Shown: positions 1 to 6,171 of the stretch, one piece after another | Layout of the letters: each line of letters opens with the position of its first letter | How positions within the stretch are numbered: position 1 is the stretch's first letter | DNA from: Actinomycetes bacterium | GTDB lineage: Bacteria > Actinomycetota > Acidimicrobiia > Acidimicrobiales > RAAP-2 | DNA length: 9,433 nt | Assembly (NCBI GenBank): GCA_021849765.1 | Contig: JAJZSM010000048.1 | Location: 1 to 9,433, forward strand | Reading direction: 5' to 3' | Translations under genes and position numbers: made by a program | The notes under the pieces: generated by a model | What the model saw: only the letters and a program-made list of their open reading frames with translations | Told to the model about the DNA's origin: nothing | The model's database searches: none

Positions 1-13
1 GGACTGTCGTCAT
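1..13 (-). CDS. 5' end of an unidentified gene running off the left edge
   Basis: Read on the minus strand, an ATG at 13-11 is followed by codons for Met-Thr-Thr-Val before the window ends. A strong Shine-Dalgarno, AGGAGG at 23-18, lies four bases before the ATG, which is the main reason to call a start here. The gene lies downstream of the Rrf2 regulator gene on the same strand, with 81 bases between them and its own predicted promoter (70-98). Too little protein is visible to name a function. Rrf2 regulators often sit beside genes for Fe-S assembly, cysteine metabolism or redox stress, but nothing visible here selects among these. Confidence 0.6.
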
Positions 14-69
14 GGCCCCTCCTCGCTGGTGGCACGATCCGCCGGTATTTCTCCTACGGACGCATATCT

Positions 70-98
70 AATTTACCACGCTCGGGCGCGTCGATCAA
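70..98 (-). promoter_or_regulatory. Sigma-70-type promoter for the gene starting at 13
   Basis: On the minus strand a -35 hexamer TTGATC (98-93) is followed by a 17-base spacer and a -10 hexamer TAAATT (75-70). The predicted transcription start near 63 leaves a leader of about 50 bases before the Shine-Dalgarno at 23-18. The -35 hexamer contains the TGA stop codon of the Rrf2 gene, so promoter and coding region overlap. The stretch 63-76 is unusually AT-rich for this window, which supports a promoter and also makes it a plausible operator for the neighbouring Rrf2 protein, although no clean palindrome is seen in it. Confidence 0.5.
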
Positions 99-553
99 GG
101 CATTGCCGCACTATGGGTGCGCCGCAGCGGGGCGTTGCCGCGCACCTGATCAACCATGTCGGCCAGGGTGAAACTGGCGAGGTGCTCGCGCATGTGTGCG
201 CCCACGTCAGCCCAGACCGCGCGCAGCACGCACTGGCCCTCGTGGTCGCAGGCACCGTCGGCGTGGGGTTCGCCGAAGTCGCCGGCGACGATGGGCCCGT
301 CGACCGCGGCCACGACGTCGGCCAGGGTGATCGCTTCGGCGCTTCGTGCGAGAACGTAGCCACCGCCGACGCCGCGCTTGGACTGCACCAGGCCCACACT
401 CTTGAGCGTCAAGAGGATCTGCTCGAGGTAGGGCTGGGGCAGACCGGTGCGTTCGGCCAGGTCACGGACGGAAACCGGCGTCGTGCGGTTGTCGCGCAGG
501 GCCAGGCTCAGCAGCGCGCGGCTCGCGTAGTCCCCGCGGGTGGAAACTCTCAC
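95..553 (-). CDS. Rrf2-family transcriptional regulator
   Basis: This encodes a 152-residue winged-helix DNA-binding regulator of the Rrf2 family (relatives IscR, NsrR, CymR). Residues 1-80 form the winged helix-turn-helix: a start like MRVSTRGDYASRALLSLA, a recognition segment around PQPYLEQILLTLKSVGLV (39-56), and a wing with SKRGVGGGY (58-66). Cys102 and Cys108 fall in the region where IscR and NsrR bind an Fe-S cluster, spaced C-x5-C. The third ligand position (114) is Trp, so a classical three-Cys cluster is not supported. A two-Cys redox switch, a His ligand (His97 or His104) or no cofactor are all possible. The GTG start at 553 is preferred because a TAGACT -10 lies six bases before it. 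The gene is divergent from bpa, with a palindrome in the gap that could be its operator. Confidence 0.9.
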   Translation of the reverse strand: MRVSTRGDYASRALLSLALRDNRTTPVSVRDLAERTGLPQPYLEQILLTLKSVGLVQSKRGVGGGYVLARSAEAITLADVVAAVDGPIVAGDFGEPHADGACDHEGQCVLRAVWADVGAHMREHLASFTLADMVDQVRGNAPLRRTHSAAMP

Positions 554-559
554 ATCGGA

Positions 560-565
560 AGTCTA
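560..565 (-). promoter_or_regulatory. -10 element for leaderless Rrf2 mRNA
   Basis: On the minus strand TAGACT (565-560) fits the TANNNT -10 consensus. It is followed by six bases (tccgat) and then the GTG start codon at 553. That spacing puts transcription initiation on the start codon, so the mRNA would have no leader, and no Shine-Dalgarno is present. No good -35 hexamer is seen at the usual distance. That region is occupied by the palindrome at 574-585, which would fit control by a bound protein. Confidence 0.55.
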
Positions 566-573
566 GTGACGAG

Positions 574-585
574 CCCCACGTGGGG
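574..585. repeat. Perfect 12-bp palindrome, candidate operator
   Basis: CCCCACGTGGGG is a perfect palindrome centred on CACGTG in the 71-bp gap between the divergent Rrf2 and bpa genes. It lies just upstream of the Rrf2 -10 element, in the spacer/-35 region, and about 30 bp upstream of the proposed bpa -10. Rrf2 proteins bind as dimers to palindromes and often repress their own genes, so autoregulation is a reasonable inference. Short GC palindromes do arise by chance in GC-rich DNA, so the position carries much of the argument. Confidence 0.4.
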
Positions 586-612
586 TTGGCCGATGACAGG
601 CCTCGCGTCTGG

Positions 613-618
613 CACACT
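613..618 (+). promoter_or_regulatory. Weak extended -10 for leaderless bpa
   Basis: CACACT (613-618), preceded by TG at the extended -10 spacing (TGG then CACACT), lies six bases before the GTG at 625. It matches the conserved A and final T of the -10 consensus but lacks the first T. There is no convincing -35. The spacing would make the bpa message leaderless, like its divergent neighbour. This is a weak call. Confidence 0.3.
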
Positions 619-624
619 GCGTAG

Positions 625-1119
625 GTGGAAGAAGAGCGAAACGAGAACGTGTCGGTCAACCCCGACGAGGTGCTGTCACCCGGTGAAAACGCCGAGTCCA
701 CCGAGGAAACGACCGACGAGACAACGGATTTCATCAGCCAGCCGGCCAAGGTGATGCGCATCGGTTCGATGGTCAAGACGCTGCTGGACGAGGCGCGTAG
801 CGCGCCCCTCGACGAGGCGGGCCGGGGGAGGCTGCGCGAGATCTACGAGACCTCCATCCGCGAGCTCTCGAGCGCGCTGTCACCGGACCTCTCGGGCGAG
901 CTCGCTCGCATGGCGCCACCCTTCGTGGAGGGCGTGCCCACCGAGTCCGAGCTGCGAATCGCCCAGGCTCAGCTGGTTGGCTGGCTCGAGGGGCTCTTTC
1001 ACGGCATTCAGGCCTCCCTCTTCGCCCAGCAGGCCGCGGCGGCCGCCCAATTGGAGAAGATGCGCGATCGGGCGCTGAACTCCGGGGGCAGCGACCCGCG
1101 CGCGGGCACGTACCTCTAG
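625..1119 (+). CDS. bpa: Bacterial proteasome activator Bpa (PafE)
   Basis: Bpa is an ATP-independent ring-forming activator that docks on the 20S proteasome and opens its gate so that certain unfolded proteins, such as HspR in Mycobacterium, are degraded without Pup tagging. The 164-residue product has the family layout: an acidic, disordered N-terminus (about residues 1-40), a helical core with KVMRIGSMVKTLLDEAR and a long helix around ELRIAQAQLVGWLEGLFHG, and a Gly/Arg-rich tail ending in GTYL. The mycobacterial protein (about 174 residues) ends in GQYL, which inserts into the proteasome alpha-ring pockets; the -YL end is kept here. GTG 625 is chosen for the -10-like element before it. GTG 649 (start MSVNPDEV) is the alternative, since the first eight residues add little. 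It probably shares a transcript with dnaE. A working 20S proteasome elsewhere in the genome is implied. Confidence 0.9.
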   Translation: MEEERNENVSVNPDEVLSPGENAESTEETTDETTDFISQPAKVMRIGSMVKTLLDEARSAPLDEAGRGRLREIYETSIRELSSALSPDLSGELARMAPPFVEGVPTESELRIAQAQLVGWLEGLFHGIQASLFAQQAAAAAQLEKMRDRALNSGGSDPRAGTYL

Positions 1120-1127
1120 GAGACGTG

Positions 1128-1178
1128 GTGAGCACGCGCGTCGCGCGAGGCGTCCGACGAGACGCGGCGGGTTCGTGA
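1128..1178 (+). CDS. Possible 16-residue leader ORF coupled to dnaE
   Basis: GTG at 1128 is preceded by AGGAG (1118-1122) with five-base spacing and opens a frame of 16 codons, product MSTRVARGVRRDAAGS, ending in TGA at 1176-1178. The stop overlaps the dnaE ATG as TGATG. The Shine-Dalgarno overlaps the stop codon of bpa. dnaE has only a poor Shine-Dalgarno of its own, so ribosomes finishing this ORF could re-initiate on dnaE. The peptide is Arg-rich but has no recognised family. The alternative is that AGGAG is fortuitous and the frame is chance in GC-rich DNA. No conservation data are available here. Confidence 0.35.
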   Translation: MSTRVARGVRRDAAGS

Positions 1179-4100
1179 TGGGCGAGGGATTCGTTCATCT
1201 CCACAACCACACCGAGTACTCGATGCTCGATGGCGCCGCGCGCATCGAGGAGATGGTCCTTGCGGCCAAGGCCGACGGCCAGAACGCGATCGCGATCACT
1301 GATCACGGCAACCTCTATGGGATCATCGACTTCTACCAGAGTGCGCGCCAACACGGGCTGACGCCGATTCTCGGGCTCGAGGCCTACATGGCCGCCTCGA
1401 GCCGCTTTGACCGCCCGCCGCGGCGCGGCAAGATCGACGATACCGGCGGAGAGACCGAGGGGGGCCAGAAGCTCTACCACCACCTCACGCTGTTGGCCGA
1501 GACGAATGAGGGCTATCGCAACCTGCGCGAGCTTTCGTCCATGGCCTACCTCGAGGGTTACTACTACAAGCCCCGCGTCGACTGGGAACTGCTCGAACGC
1601 TACGGTCGTGGCCTCATCGCAACCTCGGGCTGCCTCGGCGGGGTTGTGCTTCAGGCCCTGGTGCGCGACGACTACGACAAGGCGCGCGACCTCGCCGCTC
1701 GCCTGCAGGGCATCTTCGGTCGCGAGCACTTCTTCATCGAACTCCAAGACCACGGGCTCGCCGAGCAGACGCGCACCAATCCGCAGTTAGTGCGCATCGC
1801 CCGCGAGCTCGGTGCGCCGTTGTTGGCTACCAACGACCTGCACTATGTACGCCACGGCGACGCTGAGATGCACGACGCGCTGCTGTGCATTGGCACGGGT
1901 TCGCTGGTCGCGGACCCCGACCGGTTCCGCTTCGCCAGCGACCAGCACTACCTCAAGAGCGCCGCCGAGATGCGCTACCTCTTCCGCGAGCTGCCCGAGG
2001 CCTGCGACAACACGTTGGCCATCGCCGAGCGCGTCGACGTCACCATCGAGTTCGACAACGACGCGCTGCCCGAGTATCCGATCCCGCCCGAGTTTGCCGG
2101 TGCCACCCATAAGGAGGGGGCTAACGCTCTCCTGCGCGAGCTCGCGATGCGTGGCGCGCGTGAGCGCTACGGCGACGTGCTCTCGCGCGAGGTGCTCGAC
2201 CGACTCGATTACGAACTCGGCGTCATCGCTGACATGGGCTTTTCGGACTACTTTCTCGTCGTCTGGGACCTCATCCGCCACGCCCGCGAACGCGGGATCC
2301 GCGTGGGTCCGGGGCGCGGATCGGCCGCCGGGTGCTGTGTGGCCTACTGCCTGCGCATCGTCGACCTGGATCCGATTCGTTACGGTCTGATCTTCGAGCG
2401 CTTCCTCAATCCGGGTCGCAAGCAGATGCCCGACATCGACATGGACTTCGACGAGCGCTACCGCGGCGACATGATCCGCTACGCCGCCGAGCGCTACGGC
2501 AGCGACCACGTCGCCCAGATCGTCACCTTCTCGACGATCAAGGCGCGCGCCGCGGTGCGCGACGCCGCGCGCGTGCTCGGCTACCCGCCCCAGCTCGGCG
2601 ACAAGATCGCCAAGGCCATGCCGCCGCTCGTGATGGGACAAGACCTGCCCTTAGAGGCCTGCTTTCGCCCGATGGCCGGTTTCGAAGGGCGCTACGCCGA
2701 GGCGTCTGAACTGCGCGCGCTCTACGCGGGTGACCCCGAGGTGACCCACGTGATTGACGTGGCCAAGGGCTTCGTCGACAAGCGCCGCCAGGACGGCATC
2801 CACGCCGCGGCTGTCGTGATCACCAAGGAGCCGGTGCTCGAGTACGTGCCGGTCCAGCGCAAGGCCGGTGCGAACGGGTCGATCGATGACGCGCCAATCG
2901 TCACCCAGTATGAGGCCACGGCGATCGAGAAGCTCGGACTGCTGAAGATGGACTTCCTGGGGCTGCGCAACCTCGCGATCATCGAGCGGGCCCTCGAGCA
3001 CATCCGGCGTCGTCATGGCGTTGAAGTCGACATCGATCACGTGCCTCTCGACGACACGAAGGTCTACGCGATGCTTCAGCGCGGCGACTCGATCGGGCTC
3101 TTTCAGCTCGAGGGCGACAAGATGCGCCAGCTGATGCGCCGCCTCGCGCCGACGAGTTTTGACGACATCGCGGCCCTGGTGGCGTTGTATCGGCCCGGAC
3201 CGCTGAGCGAGAACGTCCACAACGACTACGCGGATCGAAAGAATCACCGCCAGGACGTCAGCTTCGACCACCCCGATCTCAAGGAGATTCTCGGCGAGAC
3301 CTACGGGCTGATGATCTACCAGGAAGACATCATGCGCGTCGCGACCAAGATCGCCGGATTCTCCATGACCGAGGCCGACGACCTGCGCAAGGCCTGTTCG
3401 AAGAAGATCCGAGAGATGATCCAGGCCCAGCGCGCGAAGTTCGTCGAGGGCGCCGTGCGTGAGGGCTACGGGGACGCGTTGGGCGAGGCGATCTTCAACA
3501 AGATCGAGCCTTTCGCGGACTACGCGTTTAACAAGAGCCACGCTTACGGATACGCGCTCATCGCCTACCAGAACGCGTGGCTTAAGGCGAACTATCCAGT
3601 GGAGTACATGGCCGCTCTGCTGACGTCGTTTCGTGACGACAAGGACAAGGCGGCGATCTATCTCAACGAGGCACGCCAGATGGGTATCACCGTCGGCGTG
3701 CCCGACATTAACCACTCCGACGCCGACTACTCGCCGAGCCCGACCCAGGACCAGACGATCCTCTTCGGCCTCGCCGCGGTGCGCACCGTCGGTGAGTCGC
3801 TGGTGGAGAAGATTGTCGCCGAGCGCGACGCCGGCGGAGCGTTCACGTCGATCTATGACTTCGTGCGGCGCGTCGACCCCGTGGTTCTGAATCGTCGTAC
3901 GATGGAGTCCCTGATCAAAGCCGGTGCCTTCGACGCTATGGGCCTGCCTCGCCAGGGGCTGCTCCTGCGCATCGACGAGATCGTCGAGGTGACCATGGCG
4001 CGTCGGCGCGACCTGGCGCTGGGCATCTCGACTCTCTTCGCCTTCGGTGACGGCGGCGGGCGTGACGACTGGGAGGGCACCGAGATCCCGGTGAGCGATC

Positions 4101-4738
4101 TCGAGTTCGACTCGTCGGTCAAGCTCGACTTCGAGCGCGAGATGCTGGGCACGTTTATCTCCGACCATCCGCTCTACGCCGTCGAGTCGGCGCTCGCGGC
4201 CAAGACCGACGGGACTATCGTCGCGGTGCGCGAACGCGCCGAGGACCTGGCACGGCTCGGGCGTCCCGTGACCGTCGGCGGTCTGTTGAGTGAGGTCCAG
4301 ATTCGCACCACCAAGTCGGGTCAGCAATATGCGCGCGTCGTGCTCGAAGACCTCGGCGGGGCGATGGAGATCATCTTCTCAGCGAAGAAGTTCCAAGAGT
4401 GCAGCGGCTTTCTCGCCAAGGACAACGTCGTCCTGATCAAGGGTCGACTCGATCATCGCGACGACGAAGTGCGATTCAGCGCTCTGGACGTGACTCAGTT
4501 GCGGGCGGCGCGTCTGGACGAAGAACTGCGCCTGACTCTGCGCCCCGAGGATCTAACCGCGGGCACGATCGCCACCCTGCGCGAGATCCTGGTGCGCTAT
4601 CCGGGGCCATCGCCGGTCATCGTCGAGACCGGAACGTCGGGAAAAGCCTTTAAATTGGGGCCGGAATTCAACGTGAACATCGCGGGCGTGGTGGGGGATT
4701 TGCGGAGCGAATTCGGACGAAACGTCATCAAGGCCTAG
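1178..4738 (+). CDS. dnaE: DNA polymerase III alpha subunit (DnaE1)
   Basis: This is the replicative polymerase catalytic subunit, 1186 residues from ATG 1178 (GTG 1175 is the next codon upstream and equally readable). The N-terminal PHP domain (about 5-290) keeps the full metal-ligand set: His7-x-His9, Asp18, His43 in TDHGN, Glu68, the His101/102 pair, Cys152, and Asp220/His222 in NDLHY. In Mycobacterium DnaE1 this set supports 3'-5' proofreading, so proofreading is inferred here. The polymerase active site has PDIDMDFD (Asp419, Asp421) and MDFLGLR (Asp592), matching the three catalytic aspartates of E. coli DnaE. A helix-hairpin-helix region lies near 900-920 and an OB fold near 1030-1105. 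The usual clamp-binding Q-x-x-LF site reads GISTLF (949-954), lacking the Gln. The gene follows bpa closely and is probably on the same transcript. No intein or break is seen. Confidence 0.97.
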   Translation: MGEGFVHLHNHTEYSMLDGAARIEEMVLAAKADGQNAIAITDHGNLYGIIDFYQSARQHGLTPILGLEAYMAASSRFDRPPRRGKIDDTGGETEGGQKLYHHLTLLAETNEGYRNLRELSSMAYLEGYYYKPRVDWELLERYGRGLIATSGCLGGVVLQALVRDDYDKARDLAARLQGIFGREHFFIELQDHGLAEQTRTNPQLVRIARELGAPLLATNDLHYVRHGDAEMHDALLCIGTGSLVADPDRFRFASDQHYLKSAAEMRYLFRELPEACDNTLAIAERVDVTIEFDNDALPEYPIPPEFAGATHKEGANALLRELAMRGARERYGDVLSREVLDRLDYELGVIADMGFSDYFLVVWDLIRHARERGIRVGPGRGSAAGCCVAYCLRIVDLDPIRYGLIFERFLNPGRKQMPDIDMDFDERYRGDMIRYAAERYGSDHVAQIVTFSTIKARAAVRDAARVLGYPPQLGDKIAKAMPPLVMGQDLPLEACFRPMAGFEGRYAEASELRALYAGDPEVTHVIDVAKGFVDKRRQDGIHAAAVVITKEPVLEYVPVQRKAGANGSIDDAPIVTQYEATAIEKLGLLKMDFLGLRNLAIIERALEHIRRRHGVEVDIDHVPLDDTKVYAMLQRGDSIGLFQLEGDKMRQLMRRLAPTSFDDIAALVALYRPGPLSENVHNDYADRKNHRQDVSFDHPDLKEILGETYGLMIYQEDIMRVATKIAGFSMTEADDLRKACSKKIREMIQAQRAKFVEGAVREGYGDALGEAIFNKIEPFADYAFNKSHAYGYALIAYQNAWLKANYPVEYMAALLTSFRDDKDKAAIYLNEARQMGITVGVPDINHSDADYSPSPTQDQTILFGLAAVRTVGESLVEKIVAERDAGGAFTSIYDFVRRVDPVVLNRRTMESLIKAGAFDAMGLPRQGLLLRIDEIVEVTMARRRDLALGISTLFAFGDGGGRDDWEGTEIPVSDLEFDSSVKLDFEREMLGTFISDHPLYAVESALAAKTDGTIVAVRERAEDLARLGRPVTVGGLLSEVQIRTTKSGQQYARVVLEDLGGAMEIIFSAKKFQECSGFLAKDNVVLIKGRLDHRDDEVRFSALDVTQLRAARLDEELRLTLRPEDLTAGTIATLREILVRYPGPSPVIVETGTSGKAFKLGPEFNVNIAGVVGDLRSEFGRNVIKA

Positions 4739-4744
4739 CCCAGA

Positions 4745-4772
4745 TTGCCGGGGTCGCTACGTCCCGTAGAAT
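4745..4772 (+). promoter_or_regulatory. Promoter for a leaderless gene after dnaE
   Basis: A -35 hexamer TTGCCG (4745-4750), a 16-base spacer and a -10 hexamer TAGAAT (4767-4772) are followed by seven bases and then ATG at 4780. Transcription would start at or one base before that ATG, giving a leaderless message. The promoter begins six bases after the dnaE stop codon, so the downstream gene has its own transcription unit. An ATG at 4771 lies inside the -10 itself and cannot be the start if this promoter is used. Confidence 0.65.
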
Positions 4773-4779
4773 GGGACCT

Positions 4780-5451
4780 ATGGCAATGACCGTCACCACG
4801 AAGGACACCACCGCCCTCAGCGACGCGGAACTCGCCGAAATGGCCGACCTCTGCGTCGACCGTGAGCCCAACTTTGACATCGGCTTCCTCTCAAAGCAGC
4901 GCGAGGAGTGGGTGCTCGTGACCTGCGCGCGCGAAGGGAGCAAGTTGCGCGGCTACTCCTTCGGCACGCTCGAGCGCATCGGGGGCACGCCGTCGTTGCT
5001 GCTCGGCCTGCTGCTGGTCGAGCGCAACGCGAAGAGCGACCAGACCTTGAAGGCGATCCTGCACGATCAGTTTCGCCGGGCGCTGCTCGCCTTTCCCGAC
5101 GAAGACGTCCTCCTCGGCGCCCGTCTCACCGCACCCGACGGCTTTCGCGCATTCTTGGGCCTTGAGGACATCGTGCCGCGCAAGGGATATCGTCCCACTG
5201 GCGAGGACCGTGCTTGGGGCCGGCGACTGGCTAAGCGCTTCGGCGCGGAGAAGGCGATCAACGACCAGACGTTCGTGATGACCGTGCCGGCGGGCCCCGT
5301 GGGCTGCCTGGACTATGTCGCCGCAAAGGGCGCGATCCCCGAGGGCGCCGGTGAGTTCTTCGAGGGACTCGAGCCGGACAAGGGTCAGCGCCTGGTGGTC
5401 TTCGGCTGGGCCATGGCTGAGTCGCTCGCCTCGGGCAAGCTGCCGCGCTAG
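4780..5451 (+). CDS. Unrecognised 223-residue protein, possibly GNAT-like
   Basis: I do not recognise a named family. The soluble 223-residue product has no signal peptide or membrane segment. Its order of elements recalls a GNAT acyltransferase: a hydrophobic strand followed by a helix (LLLGLLLVERNAKSDQTLK then AILHDQFRRALLAF), then a strand and helix ending in GFRAFLGLEDIVPRKGYRP, similar in place to the strand 5 and GF segment of GNATs. The usual R/Q-x-x-G-x-G/A CoA-binding loop is not evident, so it could be a degenerate or non-catalytic relative. ATG 4780 is chosen because a TAGAAT -10 ends eight bases before it; ATG 4786 is possible. The ATG at 4771 is in frame but lies inside the -10. 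The C-terminus (GKLPR) is encoded in an inverted repeat shared with the convergent neighbour. Confidence 0.8.
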   Translation: MAMTVTTKDTTALSDAELAEMADLCVDREPNFDIGFLSKQREEWVLVTCAREGSKLRGYSFGTLERIGGTPSLLLGLLLVERNAKSDQTLKAILHDQFRRALLAFPDEDVLLGARLTAPDGFRAFLGLEDIVPRKGYRPTGEDRAWGRRLAKRFGAEKAINDQTFVMTVPAGPVGCLDYVAAKGAIPEGAGEFFEGLEPDKGQRLVVFGWAMAESLASGKLPR

Positions 5452-5465
5452 CTAATTGCGCGGCA
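5441..5465. terminator. Inverted repeat across convergent stop codons
   Basis: TGCCGCGC (5441-5448) and GCGCGGCA (5458-5465) form a perfect 8-bp stem around a nine-base loop. The loop contains the stop codons of both convergent genes: TAG on the plus strand at 5449-5451 and TAG on the minus strand at 5454-5452, with no base between them. The stem would form in either transcript and could act as a bidirectional terminator or 3'-end stabiliser. Neither side has a U tract, so it is not a classical intrinsic terminator. Confidence 0.45.
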
Positions 5466-6171
5466 AGAGGCCGGTGCAGCTCTTGTAGCAGTGCCCATCG
5501 ATGGGCGATGACAGCGTGGTGAGCACGTAGGTCGGTCGAAATCCCAGAGCCGTGCTGAGGTCCTTACCCGCGAGCGATGTGCGCCGGGTCGCCTCCATCG
5601 TGCGAATCGCGTGTGTGTCCTCGCACAGCAGCCAGACGTCGTCGCCGAACCACCCGAAGCGCACCCACGTCGAACCGTCCTCAATGCGCCGTAGCAGTTG
5701 GGGGCCGCGATCGGCCGCGATGAGAGCGACGCTGGGCCGCTCGCCGCGGAACTCCCAGTAGGGGGCGCTCGGGCCCCGAAAGCCGAAGAGCGGACCGTCG
5801 GAGGGGGTGGACAGCTCTTCGAGCCACTTGCGCACTCGACGACCGTGGTAGGTGCCCAAACGGCGAGGCAGGTCGGCCAGGCTGACCGCCTCGGGTTGGG
5901 CAAGGTCGGTTCGCCCGATGTCCTCGGCCAGTTGACCCTCGACGACGTCGAAGGCGACGAGGTCGGTCTCGAGGTCCTCGGGCCAGGGAATACGCCAGCG
6001 CACGATCGTCTGCGACGCGAGGTCCACCACCGTCGTCGACTCATTCGTCGAACCCAGGACGAGCCCGAACATGGTCGAGCCCGGTGTCAAGTCAACGGTG
6101 GGGTAGTGGGGCATCCGCTCGACGAGCTGACGTATGGCCCGGGCCGCCGGGTCGCGAGAGAAGAGCGCCAT
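5452..6171 (-). CDS. Unrecognised 239-residue protein with C-terminal C-x3-C
   Basis: I do not recognise a family. The ATG at 6171 overlaps the TGA of the upstream DUF255 gene as TGATG, so it is probably made by translational coupling. This overlap decides the start over upstream in-frame codons inside the neighbour. The 239-residue product begins MALFSRDPAARAI, has no signal peptide or membrane segment, and is rich in Trp and Arg. The middle contains a segment GLVLGSTNESTTVVDL and a Gly-Pro-rich stretch near PLFGFRGPSAPYWEFRG. Near the end, HCYKSC places Cys228 and Cys232 four residues apart. Being coupled to a CHWC thioredoxin-domain protein, this Cys pair could be redox-active or bind metal; that is inference. 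The gene ends directly against the stop of the plus-strand gene at 4780-5451. Confidence 0.8.
   Translation of the reverse strand: MALFSRDPAARAIRQLVERMPHYPTVDLTPGSTMFGLVLGSTNESTTVVDLASQTIVRWRIPWPEDLETDLVAFDVVEGQLAEDIGRTDLAQPEAVSLADLPRRLGTYHGRRVRKWLEELSTPSDGPLFGFRGPSAPYWEFRGERPSVALIAADRGPQLLRRIEDGSTWVRFGWFGDDVWLLCEDTHAIRTMEATRRTSLAGKDLSTALGFRPTYVLTTLSSPIDGHCYKSCTGLLPRN

Noticed and set aside
29..754. Plus-strand open frame of 241 codons opposite the Rrf2 gene
   Set aside because: The opposite strand encodes a clear Rrf2 protein, and this frame runs through the divergent promoter region and into bpa in another frame.
773..1753. Minus-strand open frame of 326 codons over the end of bpa and start of dnaE
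   Set aside because: It is a shadow of two well-supported plus-strand genes; its Arg/Pro/Ala-rich part is typical of an antisense GC-rich reading.
2651..4327. Long open frame (558 codons) on the minus strand across dnaE
   Set aside because: It is codon-aligned with dnaE and arises from the GC-rich third-position bias. dnaE is certain over the same bases, and the antisense product is low in complexity and unlike any family.
4771..4779. ATG at 4771 as the start of the gene after dnaE
   Set aside because: The codon overlaps the TAGAAT -10 hexamer (4767-4772); ATG 4780 is correctly spaced for a leaderless start.
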